The position numbers were made by a program, and so were the translations under genes. From Owenia fusiformis (taxonomy: Eukaryota > Annelida > Polychaeta > Sabellida > Oweniidae): DNA of 64,000 bases. A model generated the notes under the pieces. That model was not told the DNA's origin, did not search any database, and worked only from the letters and a program-made list of their open reading frames with translations. This document shows positions 38,401-46,416 of the stretch, piece by piece. Position 1 is the stretch's first letter. Each line of letters begins with the position of its first letter. The stretch spans positions 30,248,828-30,312,827 of the forward strand of contig CAIIXF020000010.1 of assembly GCA_903813345.2 (NCBI GenBank), in the 5' to 3' direction.

Positions 38401-41400
38401 ACTTGGTCTTCACTACATTTTGATTGATCACCTATGAGACAATTATGAATGTAACTTAAATTTTTTACAATAATGTTGTCATTAGACAGAAATATTTTTG
38501 AGTAATTTCAAATATAGTAAATATTTGGATTTAGTAAACAGATAATAGTTCTCAAAATCAAAATGCTTATTCCACTCTAAATCTTTTTCTCAAAATTTGA
38601 AAGAACTGTCCAATTGTTTACATTTTTCTAAAGGGATAACTCTATTTCTAATATTTCTCTTTTTCACTTTCAGTTCCAAACCATGGCTATCTTTGCATTA
38701 AAAAGATAGTTTAAAGCTTCATTAAAGATTTCAGCTTAAATCTGATGTTTATTTTTTATTTATTTTGTACTAACATGGTATGGTATTCCTCTATAAACTA
38801 CCTACTGATATTAGCCATTACACATTCCAAATTTAATGAATTCTAGATTTCAATCAAAAAATTATTGATCATTCTTTATAATGTAAGAGTTGGCAATGAT
38901 GGCAACTTTCAAGGCTCCCAGGAATTTGTATTTTAGTGGTTGTCGCAAATAACCAAGATGCCAGTAGACAGTTACCACTTTCACCACTAGGTGGCTTAGT
39001 GGGGTCAGATAACATGGCAGATTAGTTGTACTTTGTAAGTTAACTAGCCCAAGGATAGGGATGGAAAATTTGATCTTAGGGAGATGCCTTTATACTCCCA
39101 ACCTACAAATGAAATCTTTAACCCAAATTAAAAGGACAAAGAACACACAATATATCTTTTTAAAGAGAATTTCTAGAATACAAAATCTTATTAACAAACT
39201 GAAAATCCTTATTCATAACAATCATGTTTAACAAAAGAAATCATTTAGATACCAACCGCAAAATATATTTTCCCAAAAACAAAACATTTTTAAGTGTGGA
39301 TACAAATATGCATAGATGTTTATAAACTACTAAACCCAAACTATTTTCTATATCATTTAAACATGATAATTATTTTCTGAGAAAGTTTCACCCACCCCCC
39401 CTCCCCAAATCCAAATGGTTGACCCTCTATATTTCACTTGCTGTTTTGGCATAACTTCAGTATAGGCAGAATCAGAACAGAAGAATATTGATGTATTAAG
39501 CTCATAGTGCAAACACAGACAATCATATCAATTATGGATTATCATAATTAGGTTTGATGCTGTATAATAGTGTCATTCATCATTCCAGAATGCCAGTCTT
39601 AATAAAATGACACAACAGTGATGTTCAAAAAGACAAAATAGAGTGAAAGAGAGAGAGGAATTAGCAAGGCAAATATAAACAAACATGTAATTAACAGTCT
39701 AAGTTGTATATAAATGGAAGAAAATTAGTCACTTATTTCATTCAAATTCTAAGGAGGAATGAGAGGTATTAGCAAGGAATAAAGTAAACAGGCATGTAGT
39801 CAACATTCTAAATTGTATATAGAAATGCAAGAAAATCAGACATTTTATTCAAATTCTAAAGAGGAATGAGAGGAATTAGCATTCAAGGAATAAAGTAGAC
39901 AGACATGTAGTAAACACTCTAAAGTATAGAGAAATGCAAGAAAATCTGATACTTTATTCAAATTTTAAGGAGAATTCAAGATGAATAAACATGAGCAGAC
40001 AGATATTTTTTATGGACTTGTGATTACATTGATAAACAGCAAGCCTCAAATTTATGATGCCTGAAAAAAATTCTCCATATTCTAACAAGATTCAGCACTT
40101 TAAATAATGTTTCCTATCAATTACAATGATTATAGTGATTACCAGGAAGAAATGTTGAAGATGTAATAAATAACAGCGATAAAAAGTAAGTCAACTTGCA
40201 AGACTTTAATAAAACTATACAACAAAGGGTTTTTGTTGTTGATAAATCATGGATACTGAAACAAATAAGTGATGACAGAATAGGAGGAAATTAATATTAT
40301 GGAAATATGTGCTTAGTGAAGGTAATGTTGTAAAAGCATTTTTGTACCCAAGTGCATTCATCATAATTTGCTTGTATAGATTTGTTAATGAACAATGAAC
40401 TTTAATGAACAGGGCGACACAATTTAATAGGAAACCTCTTCAGATGGAATTTTGGATTCGTACTGACTAGGAATAACAAAACTAAAACAAAGCTACAAAT
40501 ATTTATATTCACCAATATTTTACTTTTCCCATTCCAAAAATAATAATTACCGTTCAAAAAATATGGTGTTAATGATGGATATTGAAAATGTGACATCAGT
40601 TTTGAACAGGACATTCCATTATCCATTACAGGCAAAAATATGGGGAGCATCAATATCTATATTTGTTGCGATATTTGGAACATTCGGGAATGTGATAGCG
40701 ATAATGGCAATTGTCAAGTTTCCAAAGTTACGGACAAAGCCGAACTTGATGGTTCTCCATCTGAGCTTAACTGACTTAATCCTGTCTGTCATTTGTATGC
40801 CAATTATGGCGGCGAATGATTTAATAGACGATGGAATCTTCAAAGACAGCGAAAGTACATATTGTCAATATTACATGCCATTTCAGTTCTCGATGCAAGG
40901 GACAAACATGTGTTCATTAGTTATTATGACGATTAATCGCTATATGAAAATTGTTTGGACAAATCATTATCCAAGAATGTTTACCAACTATACTGTAATA
41001 ACACTTATTGTAACAGCCTGGCTATTCCCACTGATATGCCTCCTCCCTGCAACTATCAAAATTTGGGGAAAATTTGGATTTGTGGAAAGGAAGAATATAT
41101 GTACTATATTAAGCGGAGATGGATATACAACATTCTTATTTCTGGTGAGCTTTGTCATTCCGTTTATATCTCTGATCGTTTGCTATACACATATTTTCAT
41201 CACTGTACATCGACAACAGAACGTCATCAAATCACATCGAAAGCACTCAACAACACCAAGACGGGTTTCACGAATTAGCCAGTGTATTCCAAACAACTTA
41301 TGCACCATGGAACTTCAACTTACGAAAATGATGCTCGTAATATTCCTAGAATACACGATTTTGAATCTCCCGATAACATTAATAACGATTCTCGATAAAA

Positions 41401-44006
41401 ATGTCACATATCCAGTGTTGAATCGTATCGCTGCTGGGTTAAGTTGGATGAACGCAAGTTTCAATTTCGTAGTTTATGCGATTATGAATTCTCAATTCAG
41501 GCAGGCATATGGAGAACTTTTTGGAATATCAAGTGCGACGACAAATTCCATTCCAGGTTCAAGAACAGATAACACAAATCGAAGACAATCATAGTGATGT
41601 TTACCATGACGATGATGTAAAATAGAATGCATTAAATGCATCTATTGTATTGAAATTACAAGCTTCACTTTTAAAAATGGCAGAAGACTAGTTATACAGT
41701 TAAACCTGTCGAAGCGGAACAGCTTTGGTATCTCTAAAAAGTGTTCCACTTGGGACATGTTCCACTTATAGAGGTTCATTTAACATTAAATCAGTTTGTC
41801 TTGGGACTCTGAAAAGTGTTCCACTTGGGAGATGTTCCACTTCGAGAGGTTCATTTAACATGAAGTAAATTGGCCTCAAGACTGTTATGTTCCACTTCTA
41901 GAGGTTTTCTACTTTACATGCTTCACTGTAATTTGAATTCCGCTAAATAATGAAATCAATCTTCCTTGGATTATTTTAAATTTATAAATCAATAATAATT
42001 GAGTTCTACAACTTGTTAATGTGATTTCCCGAGCTAACTACAAAATAACCAGTTTTGGCCAAAATATTGCAATATTTCATCATAATTTGACAAGGTGGCA
42101 TGTAATATTCATTCAAATTTTTATCAGGGTTTGGCACCTTGTTATTCTGATGCTGGAGACAGCATGATACTCATAACATCTTTCTGCTTCACCTGAACCA
42201 TCTCAAAACAGGCTAAATAAATGAAAACAACAGGCAAAATTAATGGAAATCATGAATTTAACATGGAAAAGTTGAAAAGTTCCTAAAACAACAGGCTATT
42301 TTATGAAAACAACCAGTGAAAATTGCCTGTTACCTGCTGCTTATGAAACCCCTGCACGACCAGGGAAGATGAACAGTTTTTACTAGGATATCATGACATC
42401 TCTACCAGCTGGCACACAATGCCATCCTGACAAACAGTACAGTAGATAAACTGGGACTGCCACAACTTGAGCATGCCACATATTCCCCCATAAGAGTCCC
42501 AGGCAACTTTTAGTTACAAAGTGAAGTTAAGTAAAGGCTAAGTGGAATCAGTTTTCAAACTTCAGATGATCTAAGAAAAGATGTGGGAGAATTCCCAAAA
42601 AAATGAGTTATCATGGATTTTGAAATCTGTTTGCAGACTACCACGAAAAATGCATCGCTAATGGTGGCAATTTGTAATGTGTGTTCAATAACTGAGCAAT
42701 TAATTGTTCATAATTCTATATTGAAATGAGTTATCAATGAAGTCCTTTGAAAGAATATAAGCCAATAAGGAACTTACGGCTCTTTTATAATTATAAGATA
42801 TTATTTTTCTTTATTGTTCCATTTGTTGTTGTAAGTGTTTTTATGGAAACAAACAGAACAGCATTCCAAAAATTCCAGACATTTACAATCTCTAATTATC
42901 TAATTAAGGTCAATAGGATCTTGTAAAGATTTGAAACAAATTGAATTAACCTGTACAAGAACTGCACTTGAAGTACTTTTACCCCCACCCATAAAATGAT
43001 CTTACTCATGCTTTTTTATTGCATTTTCCTTAAATCTTAATTAAACCCAAAAAGTTTTTTAATTTATACTGTATACTTTATAAGCTTGTTTCCTTTAAGC
43101 CTAGCTCGTTCCCTATTTTTCACTCTGTTTTGCATTTGGAAACTCTTTTTGGAAGGGTGAATGAATGGATGAAGGTGTTAATCAAGTCTGGCTAATTAGG
43201 GAAGATATATTCTTAACTTACAAGAATATTCTTTACAACTTTGACCTGCATAAGTGTGGATGTTAAGGTAGGGGAGGGAACATTGCAAGTTTTCCATTAT
43301 AAGATAAGAAAATATTTTAGTTTTCCTTTTAGAATGTACGCAGTCTAGTTATAGACCACCCTCTGCCTAGTATACAGAGTGTTTCATTATGACTGCCCCC
43401 CCCCCCATCCATAGGCAATACTAGATCACATGCCCCCATAATCTATATACCGTAATAAAGCTTATTCAGTTCTGGACCTATGTGCCAAATTTTAGCATGC
43501 CTGATCTTTGGGACATAATTTGTGAACTTGTATTTGGAAGTCACTTATCCCCTCAATTTGCATGTTTTATGTCTACTATTCCTGATGGATTTAAAGAGAG
43601 GTATAGAATGCTATGTAATCCATTGTATCATCTAGCGCTCTCTGGTCATTTCTTTGGAATATTTAATACATCTAGATATAAATGTCTTTCGAATATCATA
43701 ACAAATTATTATATATTTTAATATACCTATTCGCCTTTTCTACTATTAAGAAAACACCACTTTGAAACTCAGAAATAGAACCTCCATTAAGTGGCAAATC
43801 GAAACAGTTACAAAATTTCACCAATAAAGACAATTTTGGTAAAAATAAACAACTTGAGAAAAATCGCTTAATGGCTCTTTCTAATGAATCCCCTGGTATC
43901 ATGAAGACCAAACATGAAGACATAAAATTAAGTACATATAGGATAAACTGTGTAATTACCTGATCATTTCAGCCAGGGTCTCATTCTCAAACAGTGCAAA
44001 TGCCAT
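14351..44006 (-). CDS. ATR: ATR checkpoint kinase gene, 5' part (7 exons, N-terminal 271 residues)
   Basis: ATR is the PI3K-like Ser/Thr kinase activated by RPA-coated ssDNA through ATRIP; it acts in the nucleus. I assembled seven minus-strand exons: 44006-43960, 32944-32853, 32602-32429, 20568-20398, 19118-18997, 14865-14774 and 14465-14351. All have AG/GT borders and compatible phases, totalling 813 nt. Recognition rests on the N-terminal HEAT region: KYRKVLCQLINRFLTNLDK, then SWVISRLLRLLATRGCEKLH, matching the RQILCQFIDR and WIITRLLRIAAT segments of vertebrate ATR. Only the HEAT N-terminus lies here. The kinase domain and most of the gene must lie beyond the left side or be missing. Introns 1 and 3 contain plus-strand genes (a GPCR and a DSL/EGF gene). 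Confidence 0.85.
14774..14865 (-). CDS. ATR: ATR exon 6
   Basis: Acceptor TTCAAG|GGGATTG and donor ATAAC|GTAAAT, phase 0 in and 2 out. It encodes GIEEQTDIDLTSKLLLLPDE and then HACEMLQTNI. Weakly conserved; accepted because its phases fit exons 5 and 7. Confidence 0.65.
15240..15306 (+). tRNA. tRNA-Ala(AGC)-like sequence, probably a pseudogene or SINE head
   Basis: The A box (TGGCCTTGCGG) and a perfect B box (GGTTCGAATCC, 15286-15296) are present. A five-pair anticodon stem (CTTGC/GCAGG, one G-T) holds loop TTAGCAC with anticodon AGC. The acceptor stem pairs poorly and the T stem has one C-C mismatch. A T-rich stretch follows, which can terminate Pol III. It lies in ATR intron 5. More likely a tRNA-derived SINE or tRNA pseudogene than a working tRNA gene. 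Confidence 0.55.
15622..15867 (-). pseudogene. ATR-like fragment spanning an exon-7/8 type junction
   Basis: On the minus strand, 15797-15733 reads KGEQLKMKALTLLGEVNATG. Its GEQLKM equals the end of ATR exon 7 (GEEQLKM), and the rest aligns with the following vertebrate ATR segment (KIKSLAISFLTEL). No splice site separates the two parts, and the fragment lies upstream of exons 6 and 7 in intron 5. It therefore looks like an intron-less partial copy (retrocopy) or a rearranged duplicate. The flanking parts of the open frame are not recognisable. Confidence 0.4.
15868..16388 (+). repeat. 75-bp tandem repeat, ~7 copies
   Basis: The GTCCCTGAACTAAG anchor recurs exactly every 75 bp at 15871, 15946, 16021, 16096, 16171 and 16246, with a diverged last unit near 16321. 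Because 75 is a multiple of three, a periodic open frame appears. In the frame reading AADYLENMYPEA each repeat ends in TAA, except the last, which continues as EAYRLLRQRFKEPLNHY to a stop at 16444-16446. Neighbouring units are nearly identical, indicating recent amplification. Confidence 0.85.
16570..16975. repeat. 24-bp tandem repeat, ~17 copies
   Basis: Units of the form CCATTGACTGTATATTCTAAATA alternate with GCACTGACTG... variants. The period is 24 bp throughout, degrading at the right edge. Confidence 0.9.
16976..18996. other. ATR intron 5, no gene recognised
   Basis: AT-rich. Open frames at 17301-17609 (-) and 17830-18027 (+) have no recognisable domain, splice context or conserved motif. 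Confidence 0.4.
18997..19118 (-). CDS. ATR: ATR exon 5
   Basis: Acceptor TGTTTCAG|ATTTGG and donor ACAAAG|GTAATG, phase 1 in and 0 out. It encodes DLVKISDKYYDENTPEDFCA and then ELQRFSIPINSTVRTGDTPTK. This part of ATR is poorly conserved, so support comes from splice phase and order. Confidence 0.7.
19138..19992. mobile_element. Near-perfect 2 x 419-bp foldback element
   Basis: The left arm 19138-19556 and right arm 19574-19992 are inverted copies of the same length, separated by 17 bp. Termini are AACACCCTATGCAGACAGAG. Only scattered mismatches are visible, so it is either young or maintained by gene conversion. Matching short frames in each arm are a by-product of the duplication. It sits in ATR intron 4. 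Confidence 0.85.
20398..20568 (-). CDS. ATR: ATR exon 4
   Basis: Acceptor CTTGTAG|CTGTGAC and donor TTCAAG|GTAAGT, phase 1 in and 1 out. It contains TSWVISRLLRLLATRGCEKL and FRNLLFEFIYSLQ, the clearest ATR signature in the window. Confidence 0.9.
20569..23569. other. ATR intron 3, left part: dispersed repeats only
   Basis: Holds a GTTCCACTTCTAGAGG-type repeat at 21475-21570 (also at 41745-41925 and 50577-50608) and a GCCTGTTGTTTTCATTTA-type repeat at 21740-21875 (also at 42195-42355 inverted and 63290-63430). No gene was recognised. Confidence 0.5.
23570..23611 (+). CDS. Multi-DSL protein, exon 1 (signal peptide)
   Basis: The ATG opens MHIFLRFLLLNALL and runs directly into GTAAGT, phase 0. 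It is a short hydrophobic leader of signal-peptide type. The next exon (27733, after TTTTTAAG) is phase 0 and continues VRTDADDSQD, giving a plausible cleavage site near the junction. The pairing is inference: the exon is short, but a strong donor at exactly this point, correct phase and the missing leader of the downstream exon support it. Confidence 0.6.
23819..25592. mobile_element. Helentron/HINE-like element, family A copy
   Basis: The 5' end has CTAGACTTTGGAAATTG, a GAAATTG/CAATTTC palindrome and AGACTCCAGAT. The 3' end has a GACTCCAGAT...ATCTGGAGTC hairpin followed by TAATAA. A second 3' hairpin (25562-25589) follows the first (25512-25537). The interior is non-coding, with a GGATA-rich stretch at 23925-24065 and GAACCGGAAGTC repeats shared with 57301-60704. 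Helentron affiliation is tentative; it rests on terminal palindromes and AT-microsatellite insertion. It lies in intron 1 of the multi-DSL gene. Confidence 0.55.
25780..27402. mobile_element. TIR element, CAGGGTTCGTACAC termini, 1.6 kb
   Basis: The left end CAGGGTTCGTACAC and right end GTGTACGAACCCTG are inverted. Both are flanked by TTTTA (25775-25779, 27403-27407). Subterminal TTCCCTGACATTTCC motifs repeat near both ends. CAGGG starts recall hAT elements, but an 8-bp duplication is not seen, so the superfamily is open. No intact transposase. A G15 tract lies at 26155-26169. Confidence 0.7.
27733..31689 (+). CDS. Secreted multi-DSL/EGF repeat protein, main exon
   Basis: A 1318-codon uninterrupted exon; with exon 1 the protein is about 1332 residues. 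It consists of about ten DSL-like modules (for example YYGPSCEVFC, then GHYTCDPNTGAKVCLPGY), most followed by two EGF domains (a CCC-containing one, GRCYRRACCC, and a calcium-type one, CQNGGTC...GTHCE). Units 3-8 repeat exactly every 396 bp (28621, 29017, 29413, 29809, 30205, 30601), so they arose by tandem duplication. The last two DSL modules have lost one EGF boundary. No transmembrane segment precedes the stop, so it should be secreted. DSL domains bind Notch in Delta/Jagged ligands, which carry one. A soluble Notch modulator or extracellular matrix role is inference. The gene lies wholly inside ATR intron 3, opposite strand. The start here is the acceptor AG at 27731-27732; the open frame itself extends upstream into intron. 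Confidence 0.85.
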   Translation, partial: VRTDADDSQDVEIGFDMPDAHYEDKESMSQIIPECEKHFYGPSCDIYCNPVDDELGHYLCNPINGEKVCRNGFAEPKTDCTVKVPIKQNCPISGDCINGTCVNQRCVCNPGWTGMYCEEIIVGCSSGNPCLNGGVCRNTNTGNRYQCFCQPDWTGTNCETPINRCPLNYYGPSCEVFCLAADDCDGGHYTCDPNTGAKVCLPGYAVPENDCKLKTIPKPSDPDCPIDSPCVYGRCYRRACCCNEHYSGVRCETFIDYCVSQPCQNGGTCNPLVGGNTCTCLRDYTGTHCETYDPQCPPNYYNPPACNVYCLAADDCERGHYTCDPNTGAKVCLPRYAMPENDCKIKTLPPPSDPDCPTDSFCVYGRCYRQSCCCNEHYTGVRCETFIDYCISQPCQNEGTCNPMVGGYTCICLRDYTGTHCETYDPQCPPNYYNPPACNVYCLAADDCDRGHYTCDPNTGVKVCLPGYAMPENDCKLKTIPPPSDPDCPTDSPCVYGRCYRQSCCCNDHYTGVRCETFIDYCLSQPCQNEGTCNPMVGGYTCICLRDYTGTHCETYDPQCPPNYYNPPACDVYCLAADDCDRGHYTCDPNTGAKVCLPGYAVPENDCKVKTLPPSNDPDCPIDSPCLYGRCYRRACCCNEHYTGVRCETFIDYCVSQPCLNGGTCNPMVGGYTCICLRDYTGTHCETYDPQCPPNYYNPPTCNVFCLAADDCDRGHYTCDPNTGAKVCLPGYAVPENDCKLKTVPPPSDPDCPTDSPCLYGRCYRRACCCNAHYTGDRCETFIDYCVSNPCQNGGTCNATVGGFTCTCPKDYTGRWCETYDLQCPPNYYNPPDCNVYCLAADDCDRGHYTCDPNTGAKVCLPGYAMPEYDCKIKTIPPPTDPDCPTDSPCVYGRCYRRACCCDEQYTGVRCETFIDNCVSEPCLNGGTCNPIVGGYTCTCLIDYSGTHCETHDPQCPPNYYNPPACNVYCLAADDCDRGHYTCDPNTGAKVCRYGWDLPELNCTLRIIPKPVDEECPDSEITCVAGQCHNKSCCCYDNWTGPHCDIPVDHCSNNPCYNGSTCERETDRYRCICAKDMYGYNCDTYCKPADDCPTGHYTCDSKSGEKICLEGWETPEINCTLRIIPPPLDSECPDEGFCAAGQCHNKSCCCHDKWTGMLCETRIDECLSEPCQNEGTCQADESKYECLCAPNYYGYNCETLCKDADDCIYGHYVCNRTTGEKICLEGWALPEINCTLRTIPPIVDPDCPDNGVCVSGQCHNNGCCCNDQWTGEFCDVIVDACASNPCLNQATCNPTDGGYTCLCDFRYTGTHCETFIPK
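31690..32390 (+). repeat. 3' region of the multi-DSL gene with ~51-60-bp repeats
   Basis: TTTTCATGGACTATCA-type motifs recur at about 32011, 32070, 32128, 32179 and 32239, with diverged copies back to ~31700. An AATAAA lies in CAAATAAATATAC near 31880 and another in ATAATAAATATA near 32393. Either could be the poly(A) signal, only 40-550 bp from the opposing ATR exon 3. Confidence 0.6.
32429..32602 (-). CDS. ATR: ATR exon 3
   Basis: Acceptor TTTTCAG|TGTCAC and donor TTTTG|GTAAGC, phase 1 in and 1 out. It encodes VSQDLAKSNQSQCEISFQFI followed by EQCMTSRPEIFVKMPELAKD, aligning with the ATR segment that ends in the FIQHIMKSSPLMFV helix pair. Confidence 0.85.
32853..32944 (-). CDS. ATR: ATR exon 2
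   Basis: Acceptor TTCCAG|TCATGAGG and donor AAAG|GTAATT; phase 2 in, 1 out. It encodes SHEGTITSEHVSKYRKVLCQ and then LINRFLTNLDK, the first conserved HEAT helix of ATR. It is embedded in a 119-bp tandem duplication (see 32853-33190). Confidence 0.85.
32853..33190 (-). repeat. 119-bp tandem duplication carrying ATR exon 2
   Basis: AAATCTGTTAAT anchors occur at 32872, 32991 and 33110, giving a 119-bp period. The first copy is the real exon. The second (to ~33063) keeps the acceptor and most of the coding sequence, but its donor end is replaced. The third is badly eroded. The upstream copies are probably pseudo-exons. Confidence 0.85.
33191..35934. other. ATR intron 1, left part, no gene recognised
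   Basis: AT-rich with a C12 tract at 34343-34354. An open frame at 34906-35217 has low-complexity composition and no domain. Confidence 0.4.
35935..36970. repeat. Dispersed element with 135-155-bp internal tandem repeats
   Basis: CAAATATGAACAAAATCGC recurs near 36127, 36279, 36433, 36568 and 36866, alternating with AAAATGGCGGCCATTTTT-type palindromes. The right end carries a (GGAC)n run and a CGAACTTCGTTCG hairpin; GATGGGAT there mirrors ATCCCATC at ~35963, suggesting matched ends of one mobile element. Confidence 0.55.
37183..37254. repeat. 72-bp hairpin element
   Basis: AAAAGGCCCCATATAAAG at the left mirrors CTTTACATGGGGCCTTT at the right, with AT-rich loop sequence. Probably a tiny foldback MITE. 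Confidence 0.55.
38040..38172. repeat. ~130-bp foldback element
   Basis: TATAGACC, then AGGTGTTATATTGATGAATA and AACCC, is mirrored by GGGTTTATTCGTTGATATAA then CACTTGCTCTGAGGTCTATA. Palindromic along almost its whole length. Confidence 0.6.
38173..40562. other. ATR intron 1 / upstream of the GPCR, no gene recognised
   Basis: Contains three diverged copies of an AAATTCTAA(G/A)GAGGAATGAGAGG-type unit (39740-39990), about 115-120 bp apart. Any GPCR promoter would lie near the right end; no TATA box was assigned. Confidence 0.4.
40563..41594 (+). CDS. Class A (rhodopsin-like) GPCR, single exon
   Basis: 343 residues. N-glycosylation sites NVT and NRT precede TM1. Class A landmarks: GN in TM1 (FGTFGNVIAIM), LSLTDL in TM2, a Cys before TM3, NRY in place of DRY at the TM3 end, a Cys in extracellular loop 2 (KNICTIL), Pro in TM5, and NFVVY in place of NPxxY in TM7. 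TM6 lacks CWxP (FLEYTILNLP). This resembles the invertebrate melatonin-receptor-like / Moody-Tre1 / GPR84-type group. Ligand unknown. It is intronless and nested in ATR intron 1 on the opposite strand. Met codons at 40563, 40572 and 40575 are alternative starts; a start at the MMD pair would shorten the protein by three or four residues. Confidence 0.85.
   Translation: MVLMMDIENVTSVLNRTFHYPLQAKIWGASISIFVAIFGTFGNVIAIMAIVKFPKLRTKPNLMVLHLSLTDLILSVICMPIMAANDLIDDGIFKDSESTYCQYYMPFQFSMQGTNMCSLVIMTINRYMKIVWTNHYPRMFTNYTVITLIVTAWLFPLICLLPATIKIWGKFGFVERKNICTILSGDGYTTFLFLVSFVIPFISLIVCYTHIFITVHRQQNVIKSHRKHSTTPRRVSRISQCIPNNLCTMELQLTKMMLVIFLEYTILNLPITLITILDKNVTYPVLNRIAAGLSWMNASFNFVVYAIMNSQFRQAYGELFGISSATTNSIPGSRTDNTNRRQS
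41735..41925. repeat. Dispersed GTTCCACTT repeat
   Basis: GTTCCACTTGGGA and AGAGGTTCATTTAACAT recur twice here, about 80 bp apart. Related copies lie at 21475-21570 and 50577-50608. Starts about 140 bp downstream of the GPCR stop, so it may be within its 3' UTR. Confidence 0.6.
42195..42355 (-). repeat. Dispersed repeat, inverted copy of 21740-21875
   Basis: AATAAATGAAAACAACAGGCAAAATTAATGG through CCTGTTACCTGCTGC is the reverse complement of the segment at 21740-21875. A partial direct copy is at 63290-63430. Family unassigned. Confidence 0.65.
43960..44006 (-). CDS. ATR: ATR exon 1 (start codon)
   Basis: The minus-strand ATG at 44006-44004 opens MAFALFENETLAEMI and ends at AG|GTAATT, phase 2. 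Joined to exon 2 it gives ...EMISHEGTIT. No untranslated 5' exon was sought. Confidence 0.75.
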
Positions 44007-44519
44007 CTTTTCAAATGCCTTTCAACATTATCTGGTTGGTAGTCTGGAAGAATGAAAAAATTTCATCTCATTTTTTCAATCGACACCAAAGACAGGTTAA
44101 ATGGGCCACATAAAAATATTTTCAAGGTTTAAATTTTTTACGTCAAGTTTTTCTTGCAATGTCAAATGAAAGATGGCGATGATATTCATATAAGTAATTT
44201 ATTTAATAAAATTGGTCTATGTGTATACCAAATAAGCCATCTATTCATTCAAAAGTATTTTAAAAACACATTTTAAAATGAAAACAGTGCAAGTGCTGAT
44301 AACTTTCAGTGTACTTCTATATAACAATCCATATCATTTGACAATATAATTACAATTGTCGCTAATTGTATCAATTAACCTTACCAATTTTATGTGTTTT
44401 ACTTACCTCATGATTGGTTGAAAAAAACTTGAACAAATAAAAAAAAAGTGCTGATACCTATCTCAGAACTCTGCTATTTTCTAAATAGGTTATTTTTTCT
44501 TGCATTGATAATTGCATTA

Positions 44520-44653
44520 GAGGCTTGTCTGGCTACAAGCCCCTGTGACGACCCCCCCCCCCTCCCCCACTACAGCAAGGACTCTGATAGAGAAGGTGTT
44601 TAGTCAAGTAGAAGGGGGGGGTCACAGAGGCTTGTAGCTAGACTAGAGAGGCT
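44520..44653. repeat. ~130-bp foldback with C/G homopolymer arms
   Basis: AGGCTTGTCTGGCTACAAGC, then GTGACGACCCCCCC, is mirrored by GGGGGGGTCACAGAGGCTTG then TAGCTAGACTAGAGAGGCTT. A short palindromic element between the ATR and TPGS2 starts. Confidence 0.55.
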
Positions 44654-45900
44654 TAATATAATGTAGTGTGCGACTGACTGAGTGTATGACTTATTGTTTT
44701 CCACAAATATTTTGTTCCATTTTTCATAATTAAGTACACAGTATATCTCTTAAAAGCCTGTCATCTGATACTCTTCATACTGTCATATGAAGAATATGAA
44801 AAAATTCAGAAAATTTTTAGACTGAATTTCCTCGCTTTTTATACATTTTACAAAACAAATCTTACCAGTCTTTTCTAGGCACATAAGTGCACTCTGTGCA
44901 AAACTCAGGGGGGGTAGATTTCCCAAAGATGACCTGTAGTATTTGACATGTTTGATAATCAATATCATAAACAGGCTTCAGGCTGTTGTTTTATGAGTAT
45001 TCTCTACAAGTTTGGATCGAGTAACTTCAATAGTATTACGGTAGTTTTGAAATGACGATGTTGAAATGATGTTAAACTGAAATAAACGCCATTTTAATGA
45101 TTTCAAATTACTTAACACATGCGCAGCACTGAATGAGCACATGCTCATGGTTGTTCCCGTGATCACATCCTGCAATTTGATTGGACGTCATATAATGGGG
45201 AATCCCCTAATACAATAGAATATGAAAGAATTGTGAGAGCTACTCACTTCTTCTGTGCAAAACTTGAAAAATAACATGTGACTCATTTGAGGAATGCAGC
45301 AAAATTCCGAACATGCACCCTGGCCTTAATGGTCATAAATTAGACCACTTATGATCTTGATCACTTCTTAAATGTGTTTAGAATTTATGCCGAAGGCAGC
45401 GCATGGTAATCGTGTCAACCGATGAATTAGGGACTGGGCTATAGGCAACTATTTGACTTGGAGAACTCTTGCAGATTATTGACATAGACTAGACTAGACT
45501 ACTAGCAGTTTGTTACATTTTGTTGTTTTTTGGAAATCACTAGCAAAAGTGAAGAATTTTATGAAACCAATTGCATGATTGAAAGTTCGATCTCAATATT
45601 AAGATAGAACTCTAAACGTACATAATATAGTTTGTCTATGGTCATCTTATGGCTATATTACTCTAAATGTGCCTAGATATGCGCAAAATCGTCTTGGAAT
45701 ATTTCAAGTTTGAAAACTTCTGCTCGAGTGCGCCACAGGTGAAATCTGATTGGTTAAAATTCCCGGGAAACTACTTTCATTTTGATTCTTTGAAATTAGC
45801 ACATCGGCAAAACAAAACACAATCACCATCAGTGTGTTCTTTAGATAGTGTAGGGGATCTATGACGAATCTTCAGCGATCTTTCTCCAATCTTTTCGTAC
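44654..45900. promoter_or_regulatory. Head-to-head ATR/TPGS2 intergenic region, left part
   Basis: Lies 5' of ATR (minus start at 44006) and of TPGS2 (plus start at 47484). No TATA box or recognised motif was assigned. It is somewhat richer in CG dinucleotides near 45890-45960. Listed as the region in which both promoters must lie. Confidence 0.3.
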
Positions 45901-45905
45901 TTTTT

Positions 45906-46416
45906 ACCATTTTTATCACGGACGTCAAGTAAGTTTCTGGCGAAAGCCGGAGCATAGATTATTTAGAGGACTGGAAACCAGAATGACCTACCTTTTTATT
46001 TCCCGAATCTCGCCTGAAATTAGCTCATCTTGGTGACTGTAACCTGTATATCTGTATTAATAGAGTCTTTTTGTATCGCATCTGCCTCAATTTTAAAGTT
46101 TAATTGGTATCTTTAATATGATTTCACTGTTTTTGTGGACTGGTACGATTAAGCCAAGCTGATCTGTTCAAAGTACTTTTAGTACTAATTATCGCAAATG
46201 ACAATAATTTTGGAAACAAAATTATACTAAATAGATTACTAATCATCTAAGGTAAGAAAAACTAGATGAACAACTGAGTCAATAGTGAGAAATAGGCCAA
46301 AATGAACTGCCAGAATTGAAATAGACTGCCATCTTGTTTCCAGTCCTCTAAATAATCTATGCTCCAGCTTTCGCCAGAAACGTACTTGACGTCCGTGATT
46401 TTTATAGTCATTTTCT
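45906..46416. mobile_element. TIR element with ~80-bp arms
   Basis: TTTTTATCACGGACGTCAAG followed by TTTCTGGCGAAAGCCGGAGC (45913-45955) and on to GACTGGAAACCAGA is mirrored at 46335-46410 (TCCAGTCCTCTAAATAATCT ... GACGTCCGTGATTTTTAT). The arms flank ~350 bp of non-coding sequence. Confidence 0.65.
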
